From the NCBI GenBank assembly GCA_016215645.1, contig JACRIX010000102.1, forward strand, positions 1-35,889: a DNA stretch of 35,889 nt, in the 5' to 3' direction. This document shows positions 1 to 8,470 of this stretch, in pieces. The notes beneath the pieces are model-generated. The model was not told the DNA's origin and did no database searches. It saw nothing but the letters and a program-made list of their open reading frames with translations. Within the stretch, counting starts at the first letter, position 1. Every line of letters starts with the position of its first letter. Source of the stretch: Rhodocyclales bacterium. GTDB lineage: Bacteria; Pseudomonadota; Gammaproteobacteria; Burkholderiales; Rhodocyclaceae. Position numbers and translations under genes: made by a program.

Positions 1-73
1 CGACTACCGTATCCCGATCCGCCTCGCGCAATATCCTGACAATCTGTTCTTCGTTGTACCTGCTCTTCTTCAT
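1..73 (-). CDS. IS3-family transposase OrfA, N-terminal fragment (cut by window edge)
   Basis: Reading the minus strand from the ATG at 71-73, the first 24 codons begin MKKSRYNEEQIVRIL and continue into an acidic stretch. This is the usual opening of the helix-turn-helix OrfA protein of IS3-family elements (IS407/IS51-like groups), which recognises the element ends and is joined to the DDE catalytic OrfB by frameshifting. Only the start is inside the window, so it cannot be told whether the transposase is intact. The AG-rich stretch just upstream of the ATG, within 78-98, can act as ribosome-binding site. The identity to family level is fairly safe; the subgroup is not. Confidence 0.8.
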   Translation of the reverse strand, partial: MKKSRYNEEQIVRILREADRDTVV

Positions 74-140
74 GCCAACTCCTCGTCTGAGGAGCCATTA
101 TCTCTAGATCACGCTGGTCCGAAAATCCCCGGTCAGGTCA
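1..140 (-). mobile_element. End of an IS3-family insertion sequence
   Basis: Upstream of the OrfA start, the minus strand read from 140 begins TGACCTGACCGGGGATTTTC. This has the 5'-TG start and the TGACCTG-type terminus common in IS3-family elements. The element boundary is therefore placed at 140 and the terminal inverted repeat at about 107-140. The other end lies outside the window, so neither the matching repeat nor a target-site duplication can be checked. Confidence 0.65.
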
Positions 141-256
141 GAGACCGACGCTGATCACCGCGTTCTGGAAACAGGCTGAGCTGGCTTTCTGATGTCATCT
201 ACTTATACGAGTCTCAATAATCGCTTGCGTCTCTGCAATAGTTCTCGTAAGTCGCA

Positions 257-568
257 GTGCCTTTGTTATCAACCATCAGGGAGAGTGCTATTGAAGTTGA
301 AATCACATGGAATAAGGTCATCCGGGTTTGGTGGGCATACGCTTGGCGCAACGTCATAGCAATTGTCGTGGCAGCTATCGCTGGCGGCATCGTCGGTTTC
401 ATTCTCGGCCTCATCATGGGCGCTATGGGTGTCGGATTGAGTACTATCCAATACATCACCGCGCCTCTTGGCGGGATCATTGGGCTCGGGTTGTCAGTCA
501 TTCCTATGAAGATGATTCTCGGAAAAGACTTCGGTCAATTTCGTCTTGTCTTGGTCGCGAAGGATTGA
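257..568 (+). CDS. Small two-helix inner-membrane protein of unknown function
   Basis: This frame encodes 103 residues. A short charged and aromatic N-terminus (motif WNKVIRVWWAYAWR) precedes two long Gly/Ala/Ile-rich hydrophobic segments at about residues 32-56 and 63-88. A conserved-looking tail GKDFGQFRLVLV follows. The pattern resembles small hypothetical membrane proteins scattered through proteobacteria, but I cannot name a family. The GTG start at 257 lacks a clear ribosome-binding site. A purine-rich GGGAGAG at about 279-285 suggests that translation might begin a little later. Base composition is lower in GC than the rest of the window, in keeping with the neighbouring IS end and gene remnant. 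The next gene remnant starts only about 35 bp after its stop. Confidence 0.55.
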   Translation: MPLLSTIRESAIEVEITWNKVIRVWWAYAWRNVIAIVVAAIAGGIVGFILGLIMGAMGVGLSTIQYITAPLGGIIGLGLSVIPMKMILGKDFGQFRLVLVAKD

Positions 569-603
569 ACTTTTCGTTGTCTCTGTTCGGTCGTCCGAGG
601 CGT

Positions 604-807
604 AGTCTCAACACCATACGGCAGTTTCTTCGTGCTGGTCTTGTTGATGAACTGCACGTCGCAATTGCACCGGTTCTGCTGGGTAGCGGAGAACGACTGT
701 TCGAGGGAGTTGACCTGAGAGCGTCAGGATACGAATGCGTTCAGTTCGACGCATCCGAGAAGGCCACCCATGTGGTTCTTCGGCGAAAGTTGCGCAGCGA
801 CACCTGA
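604..807 (+). pseudogene. C-terminal remnant of a dihydrofolate-reductase-family (RibD_C) protein
   Basis: Codons from 604 read SLNTIRQFLRAGLVDELHV, followed by APVLLGSGERLFEGVDL and ATHVVLRRK before the TGA at 805-807. This is the characteristic C-terminus of stand-alone RibD C-terminal-domain (dihydrofolate-reductase-like) proteins. About two thirds of such a protein, including the N-terminal nucleotide-binding part, is missing. The sequence immediately upstream belongs to an unrelated membrane-protein gene in another frame. No plausible start codon with a ribosome-binding site precedes the conserved part. I read it as a broken gene left by a deletion or insertion at the edge of the accessory patch. 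Confidence 0.75.
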
Positions 808-883
808 TCCGTCGGTCGGGTGGAGCGCCAGCAGCGTGGTGCGCGCCTGAGCGACCGTTCGGCGCCTTGCAATCCGCAGGGTT

Positions 884-1885
884 TCAGCTCAGGCGCTGCA
901 CCGCTGCCGTGCCCGCCGCGTAACGTGTGGCATCCGGCTGCCAAGCCGAGCCCGGTGCGATGCGTGCGATGCGCGCGGCGCGTTGTGGATCGGGGGCGGG
1001 CTTCCAGTTGGCCAGCACGTCGGCCACGGCATCGGGCGAATTGCAGATCAGCAGCATGTCGCAGCCGGCTGCCCAGGCGGCCTCGGCGCGCTGCACCATG
1101 TTGCCGGCGAAGGCGGCGCCTTCCATCGAGAGGTCGTCGCTGAAAATGACGCCGTCGAATCCGAATTCATTGCGCAGTTTTTCCAGCCACACCGGCGAGA
1201 AACCGGCGGGCCGGCTGTCGACCTGCGGATAGATCACATGGGCCGGCATCACGCCGTCGAGCTTGAGGCGCCGGTAGGGCGTGAGGTCGGGTTCCATTTC
1301 GGCGAGGCGGCGCTCATCGACCGGGATGGCGAGGTGCGAGTCGGCGGCGACCCAGCCGTGGCCGGGGAAGTGCTTGCCGCAGCAGCCCATGCCGGCGGCG
1401 GAGAGGCCCTCGATCAGGGCGCCGGCGAGTTCGGCCACGGCCTCCGGGTTCTTGTGGAAGGCACGGTCGCCGATGACGCCGCTGGGGCCCCAGTCGAGGT
1501 CGAGCACCGGGGTGAAGGAGTAGTCGACGCCGCAAGCACGCAACTCGGCGGCAAGCAGGTAGCCGAGGCTGGAGGCAGCCTCGCGCGCGGCGGCGCGATC
1601 GCTATCCCACAGTTCGCCCAGGCGGCGCATCGGCGGCAGGTGGGTGAAGCCTTCGCGGCAGCGCTGCACGCGGCCGCCTTCGTGGTCGATGGCGATAGGC
1701 AGCGCCGGGCTGCGCAGGCCGTGAATGGCGGCGCACAGGGCAGTCAGCTGCTGCGGGTCCTGGTAGTTGTGCTTGAACAGGATGACGCCGCCGACCAGCG
1801 GGTGGGTCAGGCGCTCGCGCTCGGCGTTGGTGAGTTCGAGGCCGGCGACATCGATCATCAGCGGGCCGAGGGGCAATGTGTTCAT
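884..1885 (-). CDS. nagZ: Beta-N-acetylhexosaminidase NagZ
   Basis: This is a 333-residue glycoside hydrolase family 3 enzyme. In the cytoplasm it removes GlcNAc from anhydro-muropeptides during peptidoglycan recycling. The family signature KHFPGHG is at residues 171-177, carrying the catalytic His loop. The nucleophile Asp lies in the FSDDLSM motif (about residue 250), and the substrate-binding IDHEGGRVQR motif is near residues 66-75. Length is normal for single-domain proteobacterial NagZ. The start chosen is the ATG at 1883-1885, which overlaps the acpS stop by 4 bp (ATGA). A much longer open frame upstream is only read-through of acpS in another frame. It is the last gene of the lepA-to-nagZ operon. 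Confidence 0.95.
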   Translation of the reverse strand: MNTLPLGPLMIDVAGLELTNAERERLTHPLVGGVILFKHNYQDPQQLTALCAAIHGLRSPALPIAIDHEGGRVQRCREGFTHLPPMRRLGELWDSDRAAAREAASSLGYLLAAELRACGVDYSFTPVLDLDWGPSGVIGDRAFHKNPEAVAELAGALIEGLSAAGMGCCGKHFPGHGWVAADSHLAIPVDERRLAEMEPDLTPYRRLKLDGVMPAHVIYPQVDSRPAGFSPVWLEKLRNEFGFDGVIFSDDLSMEGAAFAGNMVQRAEAAWAAGCDMLLICNSPDAVADVLANWKPAPDPQRAARIARIAPGSAWQPDATRYAAGTAAVQRLS

Positions 1886-2259
1886 GTTTTCTCCAAGATG
1901 ACAAAGGCGACGGCGTAGTCCTGCTCGTCGCTGATGGAAAGGTGGGCGCTGAGGCCCCGCGCGGCGAAGTGAGCGGCCAGCGCGGGCGAGTAGGCGAACG
2001 CGGGCTTGCCGAGTTCGTCGTGTACAACGGCGATGTCGGGCAGCAGCACGGGGGCGCGCACGCCGCTGCCGAAGGCCTTGCCCAGCGACTCTTTGGCGGC
2101 GAAGCGCTTGGCCAGGAAGCGGCCGGGATCGGGGCTGGCGCGGCAGGCCTCGCGCTCCGCGGGCGCGAGCATCTTTTCCAGGCCGCGCTCGCCGTGGCGC
2201 TGCCAGTACTCGGTCATGCGTGCAATCGCGACGATGTCGGTGCCGATGCCGAAAATCAT
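1882..2259 (-). CDS. acpS: Holo-[acyl-carrier-protein] synthase AcpS
   Basis: This is a 125-residue 4'-phosphopantetheinyl transferase that activates acyl carrier protein, encoded at 16163-16402 in this window. The start MIFGIGTDIV supplies the Mg-binding Asp, and KRFAAKESLGKAFG contains the second metal-binding acidic residue and the conserved Lys. The C-terminus has the LSISDE motif. The canonical start at 2257-2259 lies in the arm of a 12-bp hairpin (2257-2300). An in-frame GTG at 2317-2319, preceded by strong GGAGG-like sequences from a G/C-run repeat, would add 20 residues. The standard start matches the family. Its stop overlaps the start of nagZ by 4 bp. Confidence 0.94.
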   Translation of the reverse strand: MIFGIGTDIVAIARMTEYWQRHGERGLEKMLAPAEREACRASPDPGRFLAKRFAAKESLGKAFGSGVRAPVLLPDIAVVHDELGKPAFAYSPALAAHFAARGLSAHLSISDEQDYAVAFVILEKT

Positions 2260-2300
2260 GCGCGGCAACCCGCCGCGCGCGACGGGTCTTGCCGCGCATG
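2257..2300. repeat. 12-bp inverted repeat enclosing the acpS start codon
   Basis: CATGCGCGGCAA at 2257-2268 and TTGCCGCGCATG at 2289-2300 are perfect inverted arms. A further CCCG/CGGG pair lies inside (2269-2272 and 2283-2286). In acpS mRNA the canonical AUG would form the base of this GC-rich stem. Confidence 0.8.
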
Positions 2301-2318
2301 ATTCGTGTTCAATGGACA

Positions 2319-2358
2319 CCCCCTCCCAACCTCCCCCGCCCGGCGGGTGAGGTGGCTG
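2319..2358. repeat. G/C-run palindromic repeat, copy A (acpS leader)
   Basis: The plus strand has runs CCCCCTCCC, CCTCCCCCGCCCGG and then CGGGTGAGGTGG. It has the same style as the copies in msrB (30462-30492) and purL (about 34187-34224). On the minus strand it reads as GGAGG and GGGAGGGG immediately before a GTG codon in frame with acpS. Repeats of this look are common between genes in some betaproteobacteria (recollection, not searched). Confidence 0.6.
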
Positions 2359-2395
2359 AACAGCCCGTCCGACGGAACGGGAATATGTCGGCTCC

Positions 2396-3145
2396 CTATC
2401 CGCATTGGGCCTCGCGCATCAGGCGCTTCATTTCGGCGACGGCCTCGCGCATGCCGACGAAGACGGCACGGCTGACAATGGCATGGCCGATGTGCAGTTC
2501 GCGGATGCCGGGCAGCGCGGCGACGGGCTGGACGTTGAAGTAGTTGAGCGCATGGCCGGCATTGAAGCGCATGCCGGCGGCGCGGATGGCGGCGCCGGCC
2601 TTGCGGATCTTTTCCAGCTCGGCGACCACGGCCGGGCTTTCGGCATCGCGGCCATGGTTGAAGAAGGCGTGGGCATAGGGGCCGGTGTGGATCTCGCAGA
2701 CGCGCACGCCGATCTTCGCGGCGGCCTCGACCTGGGGCAATTCGGCATCAATGAAAGCACTGGTCATGATGCCGGCGCCAGCCAGGTGGGCCACGACCTC
2801 ATGCAACCGCGCCTGCTGGCCGGCAACGTCGAGACCGCCTTCGGTGGTGATTTCGTGGCGGCCCTCGGGCACCAGCATCGCCATTTCCGGCTTGAGCGCG
2901 CAGGCGATGCCGAGCATTTCGTCGGTGGCGGCCATTTCCAGGTTGAGTTTGATGTGCGTGAGCTCGCGCAGGCGCTGCACGTCGCGGTCCTGGATGTGGC
3001 GCCGGTCTTCGCGCAGGTGCACGGTGATGCCGTCGGCACCGCCGAGGTGGGCCTCGACGGCGGCCCAGACCGGGTCGGGTTCGTGGCCCTTGCGCGCTTC
3101 GCGCACGGTAGCGACGTGGTCGATGTTGACGCCGAGTTCGATCAT
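2396..3145 (-). CDS. pdxJ: Pyridoxine 5'-phosphate synthase PdxJ
   Basis: This 249-residue TIM-barrel enzyme condenses 1-deoxy-xylulose 5-phosphate with 3-amino-2-oxopropyl phosphate in the last step of the DXP-dependent vitamin B6 pathway. The N-terminus IELGVNIDHVATVREAR is nearly invariant in the family. ITVHLREDRRHIQDRD and the C-terminal phosphate-binding region LHIGHAIVSRAVFVG are also present. Length is normal. It follows recO by 23 bp. As in other proteobacteria it sits between recO and acpS. Confidence 0.96.
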   Translation of the reverse strand: MIELGVNIDHVATVREARKGHEPDPVWAAVEAHLGGADGITVHLREDRRHIQDRDVQRLRELTHIKLNLEMAATDEMLGIACALKPEMAMLVPEGRHEITTEGGLDVAGQQARLHEVVAHLAGAGIMTSAFIDAELPQVEAAAKIGVRVCEIHTGPYAHAFFNHGRDAESPAVVAELEKIRKAGAAIRAAGMRFNAGHALNYFNVQPVAALPGIRELHIGHAIVSRAVFVGMREAVAEMKRLMREAQCG

Positions 3146-3168
3146 TGTTTTTGCCTCTCTACGGCAGT

Positions 3169-3906
3169 TTACAGTTCCTGCAATTCCATGAACACACGGC
3201 GCGACTGCAGGCTCTTGCCGCCGAGGTGGTGCGAAATCAGCTGGCGCATCAGGCGCCGGCTTTCGAGCCGCGTGCGCGGGTCGGAATAGTCGTCGGCGGC
3301 CATGTCGAGCAGGGTCTTGCCCGAGAGCGCCGGGGCATCGTCGCCGCTCGCCGTGTCGCCAGCGCCGACTCTCGTCGCCACCGGTCCGCGCTCGATGAGA
3401 AAGGCATAGCGACCCTCGGGCAGCACGGGGCGCCCGGTGTCGACATCGACGTCGAGCGTCAGGCCGTAGCCGAGTTCCTTGAGCAGCGTCTTTTCGAAGC
3501 GGCGCAATTCGGGGGCGTCGGCAGCACCTTCGGCCAGGGCACGAAGGGCCGCGGCATAGGCGTCAAACAACGCGGCGTGGGCATCCTCGCGCGGCAGCAT
3601 CTTGAGCAGCAGCTCGTTGAGGTAGTAGCCCAGCAGCAGGCAGCGTCCGCCCAAGAGCGGCATGCCGCCCAGCCATTCGACCTTGGCCAGGGTCTTGACT
3701 TCGCCACCGCCGAACCAGCCGAGTTCCAGCGGCTGGAAGGACATCAGCATGCCGCGCATGGCCGAACGCGGGCGGCGCGCGCCACGCGCCAGCAGCGGCA
3801 CGCGGCCGTGGTCGCGACTGAAGACATCGACCACGAGACTGGTCTCGCTGTAGGGATGCAGGTGCAGGACGTAGGCGGCCTGACCGTCTACTCGATTCTT
3901 GCCCAC
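3169..3906 (-). CDS. recO: DNA repair protein RecO
   Basis: This 245-residue recombination mediator loads RecA onto SSB-coated single-stranded DNA in the RecFOR pathway. The N-terminal OB fold is recognisable from AYVLHLHPYSETSLVVDVFSR and GRVPLLARGARRPRS. The helical C-terminal domain follows, with LLKELGYGLTLD. No zinc-type CxxC cluster is visible, as in the E. coli type. The start is a GTG at 3904-3906, four bases after the era stop; it is chosen because the family begins with a few polar residues before the AYVLH motif. Confidence 0.93.
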   Translation of the reverse strand: MGKNRVDGQAAYVLHLHPYSETSLVVDVFSRDHGRVPLLARGARRPRSAMRGMLMSFQPLELGWFGGGEVKTLAKVEWLGGMPLLGGRCLLLGYYLNELLLKMLPREDAHAALFDAYAAALRALAEGAADAPELRRFEKTLLKELGYGLTLDVDVDTGRPVLPEGRYAFLIERGPVATRVGAGDTASGDDAPALSGKTLLDMAADDYSDPRTRLESRRLMRQLISHHLGGKSLQSRRVFMELQEL

Positions 3907-3910
3907 GGAC

Positions 3911-4798
3911 TCACTCGTATCCGAGAGACTTCAACGCCCGCTCGTCGTCGGCCCAGCCGCCCTTGACCTTGACCCAGGTTTCGAGCCAGACCTTGCCGCC
4001 GAAAAGCGACTCCATTTCCTTGCGCGCGTCGGTGGAAATGCGCTTCAGGCGTTCGCCTCCCTTGCCGATGACAATCGGCTTGTGACCGGATTTGTCCACG
4101 ATCACCGCGGCGTGGATGCGGCGCAGTCCGCCTTCCTGTTCGAACTTTTCGATTTCGACGGCGATGCCGTAGGGCAGCTCTTCACCGAGGTTGCGGAACA
4201 GTTTTTCGCGCAGGATCTCGGAGGCGAGGAAGCGCTCGTTGCGGTCGGTGATGTCGTCGGCGTCGAACACCGCCGGCCCTTCGGGCAGGTAGGCACGCGC
4301 GGCGCGAAGCAGCGTCTCGGTGCCGAGGCCCTTCTCGGCCGAGATCGGCAGGATTTCAGCGAAGCCGTGCAGGGCCGACAGCTTCTGAATGAAGGGCAAC
4401 AGCTCGGCCTTGTCGGCGAGGCGGTCGATCTTGTTGATCACCAGCAGCACCGGCTTGTCCGCGGGCAGCATGCGCAGGATCTCGGCCTCGCCGCTGCCCC
4501 AGTTGCCGGCCTCGACCACCAGCAGGATGACATCGACGTCAGCAAAGGTGGAAGTGACGCTGCGGTTCATCAGTCGATTGAGCGCATTTTTGTGCGCCAT
4601 CTGGAAGCCGGGGGTATCGACGAAGATGAACTGGGCATCGTCGGTGCTGAGAATGCCGTGGATGCGATGGCGGGTGGTTTGCGCCTTCTTCGAGGTGATG
4701 CTGATCTTGGCCCCGACCAGACGGTTGGTCAGCGTGGACTTGCCGACGTTGGGCCGGCCGATGACGGCCAGATAGCCGGTGCGAAAGTCAATGGTCAT
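3911..4798 (-). CDS. era: GTPase Era
   Basis: This 295-residue essential GTPase binds the 3' end of 16S rRNA and acts in 30S subunit maturation. The G domain shows GRPNVGKST (residues 14-22), DTPGFQ (61-66) and NKID (122-125). The C-terminal KH domain carries [12 protein letters not shown] and ends in the typical [20 protein letters not shown]. The start codon overlaps the rnc stop by 4 bp (ATGA), so the two are probably translationally coupled. The rnc-era-recO order is classical. Confidence 0.97.
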   Translation of the reverse strand: MTIDFRTGYLAVIGRPNVGKSTLTNRLVGAKISITSKKAQTTRHRIHGILSTDDAQFIFVDTPGFQMAHKNALNRLMNRSVTSTFADVDVILLVVEAGNWGSGEAEILRMLPADKPVLLVINKIDRLADKAELLPFIQKLSALHGFAEILPISAEKGLGTETLLRAARAYLPEGPAVFDADDITDRNERFLASEILREKLFRNLGEELPYGIAVEIEKFEQEGGLRRIHAAVIVDKSGHKPIVIGKGGERLKRISTDARKEMESLFGGKVWLETWVKVKGGWADDERALKSLGYE

Positions 4799-5463
4799 TT
4801 TCTGATTCCGGCCAGGGCGCGCTCGGCCGCCTGTTGTTCGGCAATGCGGCGGCTGGCGCCGATGCCCTTGGTACGGATGGCAAATTCAGGCACCTCGCAT
4901 TCGACCTCGAATTCCTGGGCGTGGGCTTCGCCGCGCGTGGCCAGCAACTTGTAGCGTGGCAACGGCAGATGCTTGCCCTGGAGGATTTCCTGCAAGGCCG
5001 TCTTCGGGTCTTTGCCGGCGTTTTCCGGGTCGATGCGGTCCAGGGCGGGCAGGTACAGACGCTCAACCACGGCGCGCGCGGTATCGAAACCGGCATCACG
5101 GTAAATGGCGCCGATGATGGCTTCGAGGGCATCGGCCAGGATCGAGGGACGGCGCGCGCCACCACTCTTGAGTTCCCCCTCGCCCAGCGCAAGGTAACTG
5201 CCCAGCTCAAGGCTCAGGGCGATCTCGGCCAGGGATTCCTGGCGCACCAGATTGGCACGCAGGCGCGACAGCTCGCCTTCCTTGAGTTCGGGAAAGCGCA
5301 GGCAAAGGCTTGCGGCAATGGCCAAGTCGAGGACCGAATCGCCGAGAAATTCGAGCTGTTCGTTGTTGGTGGCGGCGAAACTGCGGTGGGTCAGCGCCTG
5401 GCGCAGCAGTTCGGGACGGGCAAAGCCGTGGCCCAGCGCCACCTCCAGCCGCCGCGCCTTCAT
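4795..5463 (-). CDS. rnc: Ribonuclease III
   Basis: This 222-residue double-strand-specific endoribonuclease processes rRNA precursors and structured mRNAs. The catalytic signature [14 protein letters not shown] with its Mg-binding Glu and Asp is near residues 34-47. A second acidic cluster is in [17 protein letters not shown]. The C-terminal double-stranded-RNA-binding domain begins at about residue 150 ([11 protein letters not shown]) and ends with [13 protein letters not shown]. The stop of the upstream DUF4845 gene overlaps its ATG by one base. Confidence 0.97.
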   Translation of the reverse strand: MKARRLEVALGHGFARPELLRQALTHRSFAATNNEQLEFLGDSVLDLAIAASLCLRFPELKEGELSRLRANLVRQESLAEIALSLELGSYLALGEGELKSGGARRPSILADALEAIIGAIYRDAGFDTARAVVERLYLPALDRIDPENAGKDPKTALQEILQGKHLPLPRYKLLATRGEAHAQEFEVECEVPEFAIRTKGIGASRRIAEQQAAERALAGIRK

Positions 5464-5819
5464 TACTTGTTGCTGGCGCCCTCGAAATCGAAGACGAGGC
5501 TGACGTTCTTGAACAGCGGAACCTTGCGTGTGTAGGCGAAGGAGATCACCAGTTCGCCGCCCTCCTTGGTGATGTCGAGGTCCTTGGCATCCAGGCTCTT
5601 GATGTTGTCGATCTCGGCGCGCTTGGAATAGGCAGTTCGTACCTGCGCCACGGACGCGTCCTTGAGGCTGGTGTCGCCGGCGGTGGATTTGACCGCCTTG
5701 ACCACGTTGCCATATTCCATGTATTCGGGGGCGACCTTCATGAACAGCAGGGCCAGGACGCCGACCGCCGCGCCACCGATCATCAATGCATTGAGGCTGA
5801 CGCCACGCTGATATTTCAT
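5463..5819 (-). CDS. DUF4845 membrane-anchored protein
   Basis: This is a 118-residue protein. A short MKYQRGVSL start is followed by one hydrophobic helix (about residues 10-28), and the rest is probably periplasmic. A small conserved protein of this kind (DUF4845) lies between lepB and rnc in many beta- and gammaproteobacteria. The N-terminus resembles that of pilin-like proteins, but I see no clear processing site. Function is unknown. The gene lies 8 bp after lepB and is joined to rnc by a TAATG overlap. Confidence 0.85.
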   Translation of the reverse strand: MKYQRGVSLNALMIGGAAVGVLALLFMKVAPEYMEYGNVVKAVKSTAGDTSLKDASVAQVRTAYSKRAEIDNIKSLDAKDLDITKEGGELVISFAYTRKVPLFKNVSLVFDFEGASNK

Positions 5820-5827
5820 GCTACCCC

Positions 5828-6616
5828 CTAATGAAACGAGCCGATCCGTTTCAGATCGCCGAAATTGAACCAGATGAAGAATGCTTTTCCGACCAGGTTT
5901 TCGTCGGGCACGAAGCCCCAGAAGCGGCTGTCCTGAGAGTTGTCGCGGTTATCGCCCATCATGAAATAGTGGCCGGCCGGGACCTCGCAACTCATGCCCT
6001 CGCTATTGTAGTTACATTTCTCGCCCTGCGGAAAGCGCCCACCCATGGGGATGAAGGACGGGGAATCGGCCTCGACCAGGATTTCGTGCTGGACGGCACC
6101 CAGGGTTTCCACAAAGCGCGGCGTGTAGTAGAGGCGATCGCGATCGAGGTAGTCATCGGCCTTCTTCTGCGTCACTTCCTGCCCGTTGATGGTCAGCTTC
6201 TTGTTCTTGTAGGCCACCTTGTCGCCGGGTACGCCGACCACGCGCTTGATGTAGTCGAGGGTGGGATCGGGAGGGTAGCGGAAGACGACGACATCGCCGC
6301 GCTGAGGGGTATTCAGCGCGACGACTTTCTTGTTCATCACCGGAATGCGTATGCCGTAGGTGAATTTGTTCACCAGGATGAAGTCGCCGATCAGCAGGGT
6401 CGGGATCATCGATCCGGAGGGGATCTTGAACGGCTCGACGAGGAAGGAGCGCAGCAGGAACACGGCCAGGATCACCGGGAAGAAGCTGCCGCCGTATTCC
6501 ACCCACCAGGGATCGGGCGCATCGGCGGTGCGCTTCTTGCGGGCGTAAAAGTGGTCGAAGGCCCAGACCAGGCCGGTGGCCACCACCAGGATGAAGAGGA
6601 TCAGCGCAAAGTTCAT
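5828..6616 (-). CDS. lepB: Signal peptidase I
   Basis: This 262-residue inner-membrane serine protease cleaves signal peptides from exported proteins. Two N-terminal membrane helices are visible (about 2-20 and 44-61). The catalytic Ser is in PSGSM (about residue 69) and the general-base Lys is in DYIKRVVG (about 124). The [16 protein letters not shown] motif of the family is near the C-terminus. Length is shorter than the E. coli enzyme, as usual in betaproteobacteria. Its ATG overlaps the lepA stop by 4 bp. Confidence 0.97.
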   Translation of the reverse strand: MNFALILFILVVATGLVWAFDHFYARKKRTADAPDPWWVEYGGSFFPVILAVFLLRSFLVEPFKIPSGSMIPTLLIGDFILVNKFTYGIRIPVMNKKVVALNTPQRGDVVVFRYPPDPTLDYIKRVVGVPGDKVAYKNKKLTINGQEVTQKKADDYLDRDRLYYTPRFVETLGAVQHEILVEADSPSFIPMGGRFPQGEKCNYNSEGMSCEVPAGHYFMMGDNRDNSQDSRFWGFVPDENLVGKAFFIWFNFGDLKRIGSFH

Positions 6617-8406
6617 TTGTCACCCACGCGCAGCACGGCCAGGAAGGCCTCCTGCGGAATTTCGACGCTGCCGACCTGCTTCATGCGCTTCTTGCCGGCC
6701 TTCTGTTTTTCCAGCAGCTTCTTCTTGCGCGTGATGTCACCGCCATAGCACTTGGCCAGCACGTCCTTGCGCATGGCCTTGACGTTTTCGCGGGCGACGA
6801 TGGTCGAACCGATCGCCGCCTGGATGGCCACGTCGTACATCTGCCGGGGAATCAGCTCGCGCATCTTGGCCGCCAGTTCGCGCCCACGGTAGGGGGCGTT
6901 GGCGCGATGCACGATCAGCGACAGGGCATCGACCTTGTCGCCATTGATCAGCACGTCGAGCTTGACCACGTCGGCCGCGCGGTACTCCTTGAATTCGTAG
7001 TCGAGCGAGGCGTAGCCGCGCGAGACCGACTTCAGCTTGTCGAAGAAGTCCATCACCACTTCGGCCATCGGCATGTCGTAGGTGAGCTGCACCTGGCGGC
7101 CGTGGTAGGCCATGTTCACCTGCGAGCCGCGCTTCTGCTCGCACAGGGTGATCACCGAGCCGAGGTATTCCTGCGGTACGAAGATCTTGGTGGTGATGAT
7201 GGGCTCGCGGATTTCCTCCATCTTCTGCACTTCGGGCAGCTTGGCGGGGTTTTCCACCTGCACGGTGCTGCCGTCACGCATCAGCACCTCGTACACCACG
7301 GTCGGCGCGGTGGTGATCAGATCCTGGTCGAACTCGCGTTCGAGGCGTTCCTGCACGATCTCCATGTGCAAGAGACCAAGGAAACCGCAGCGGAAGCCGA
7401 AACCCAGCGCCTGCGACACTTCCGGCTCGTAGTGCAGAGAAGCGTCGTTGAGCTTGAGCTTCTCCAGCGAATCACGCAGGCTGTCGTACTGGTTGGATTC
7501 GACGGGGTAGAGTCCGGCGAAAACCTGCGACTTGATTTCCTTGAAGCCGGGCAGCGCCTCGGCGGCCCGCCGGTCGGCGATGGTGACGGTGTCGCCCACC
7601 TTGGCGGCATCGAGTTCCTTGATGCCGGAGATGATGAAGCCGACCTCGCCGGCGCGCAGTTCGGGGCGCACCAGTGACTTGGGCGTAAACACGCCGACCT
7701 GCTCGCACAGATGCTGCGAGCCTTCGGCCATCAGCAGGATCTTGTCCTTGGCGCGCAGCGTGCCGTCGACCACGCGCACCAGCATCACCACGCCGACATA
7801 GTTGTCGAACCACGAATCGATGATCAGCGCCTTCAGCGGCGCCTCCGGATCGCCCTTGGGCGGCGGGATGCGGGCGATCACGGCTTCCAGCACGTCGTCC
7901 ACGCCGAGGCCGGTCTTGGCCGAGCAGAGGATGGCGTCGGTGGCATCGATGCCGATCACGTCCTCGATCTCGGTGCGGGCGTTGTCGGGGTCGGCCGCCG
8001 GCAGGTCGATCTTGTTCAGCACCGGCACCACCTCGACGCCGAGCTCGATCGCGGTGTAGCAGTTGGCCACCGTCTGCGCCTCGACGCCCTGCGAGGCATC
8101 GACCACCAGCAGCGCGCCTTCGCAGGCCGAGAGCGAGCGGCTGACTTCGTAGGAAAAATCGACGTGGCCCGGGGTGTCGATCAGGTTCAGGTTGTAGGTC
8201 TTGCCGTCGCGGGCAACATAGCTCAGCGCCACGGTCTGCGCCTTGATGGTGATCCCGCGTTCGCGTTCGATGTCCATCGAGTCGAGCACCTGGGCTTCCA
8301 TTTCGCGGTCGGACAGGCCGCCGCAGCGATGGATGATGCGATCGGCCAGGGTCGATTTGCCGTGGTCGATGTGGGCGATGATGGAGAAGTTGCGGATGTG
8401 ATCCAT
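6613..8406 (-). CDS. lepA: Elongation factor 4 (LepA)
   Basis: This 597-residue translational GTPase acts on the ribosome (back-translocation or initiation and assembly roles have been proposed for the family). AHIDHGKST is at residues 11-19, with [14 protein letters not shown] and the LepA-specific C-terminus [20 protein letters not shown] start it at the ATG 8404-8406 (MDHIRNFS), which matches the usual N-terminus. An in-frame ATG eight codons upstream lies inside the stem of an intrinsic terminator, so it is unlikely to be used. No clear ribosome-binding site precedes either start. It heads the lepA-to-nagZ operon. Confidence 0.96.
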   Translation of the reverse strand: MDHIRNFSIIAHIDHGKSTLADRIIHRCGGLSDREMEAQVLDSMDIERERGITIKAQTVALSYVARDGKTYNLNLIDTPGHVDFSYEVSRSLSACEGALLVVDASQGVEAQTVANCYTAIELGVEVVPVLNKIDLPAADPDNARTEIEDVIGIDATDAILCSAKTGLGVDDVLEAVIARIPPPKGDPEAPLKALIIDSWFDNYVGVVMLVRVVDGTLRAKDKILLMAEGSQHLCEQVGVFTPKSLVRPELRAGEVGFIISGIKELDAAKVGDTVTIADRRAAEALPGFKEIKSQVFAGLYPVESNQYDSLRDSLEKLKLNDASLHYEPEVSQALGFGFRCGFLGLLHMEIVQERLEREFDQDLITTAPTVVYEVLMRDGSTVQVENPAKLPEVQKMEEIREPIITTKIFVPQEYLGSVITLCEQKRGSQVNMAYHGRQVQLTYDMPMAEVVMDFFDKLKSVSRGYASLDYEFKEYRAADVVKLDVLINGDKVDALSLIVHRANAPYRGRELAAKMRELIPRQMYDVAIQAAIGSTIVARENVKAMRKDVLAKCYGGDITRKKKLLEKQKAGKKRMKQVGSVEIPQEAFLAVLRVGDK

Positions 8407-8415
8407 GGGGTCAAC

Positions 8416-8446
8416 AAAAAAAGCGCTCATTCAAGCACTTGAGCGC
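8416..8446 (-). terminator. Intrinsic terminator between the glutaredoxin-like gene and lepA
   Basis: On the minus strand GCGCTCA (8446-8440) pairs with TGAGCGC (8429-8423), enclosing a CAAG/CTTG pair, and is followed at once by seven T (8422-8416). It lies 24 bp after the glutaredoxin-like gene stop and ends 9 bp before the lepA start codon. Confidence 0.8.
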
Positions 8447-8470
8447 CTTCGAGCGGGGATGGCCAGCCGA

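Noticed and set aside
141..600. Integron cassette or attC site around the small membrane gene
   Set aside because: No attC core sequences or paired R/L boxes are visible on either side.
328..807. Plus-strand frame of 159 codons ending with the RibD_C-like tail
   Set aside because: Only the last ~68 codons look like protein; the first part is the membrane-protein gene in a shifted frame, rich in Arg and His.
884..2299. Open minus-strand frame of 471 codons extending nagZ upstream
   Set aside because: The extra codons are acpS read in another frame; NagZ homologues start at MNTLPLGPLMIDV and the ATGA overlap with acpS fixes the start.
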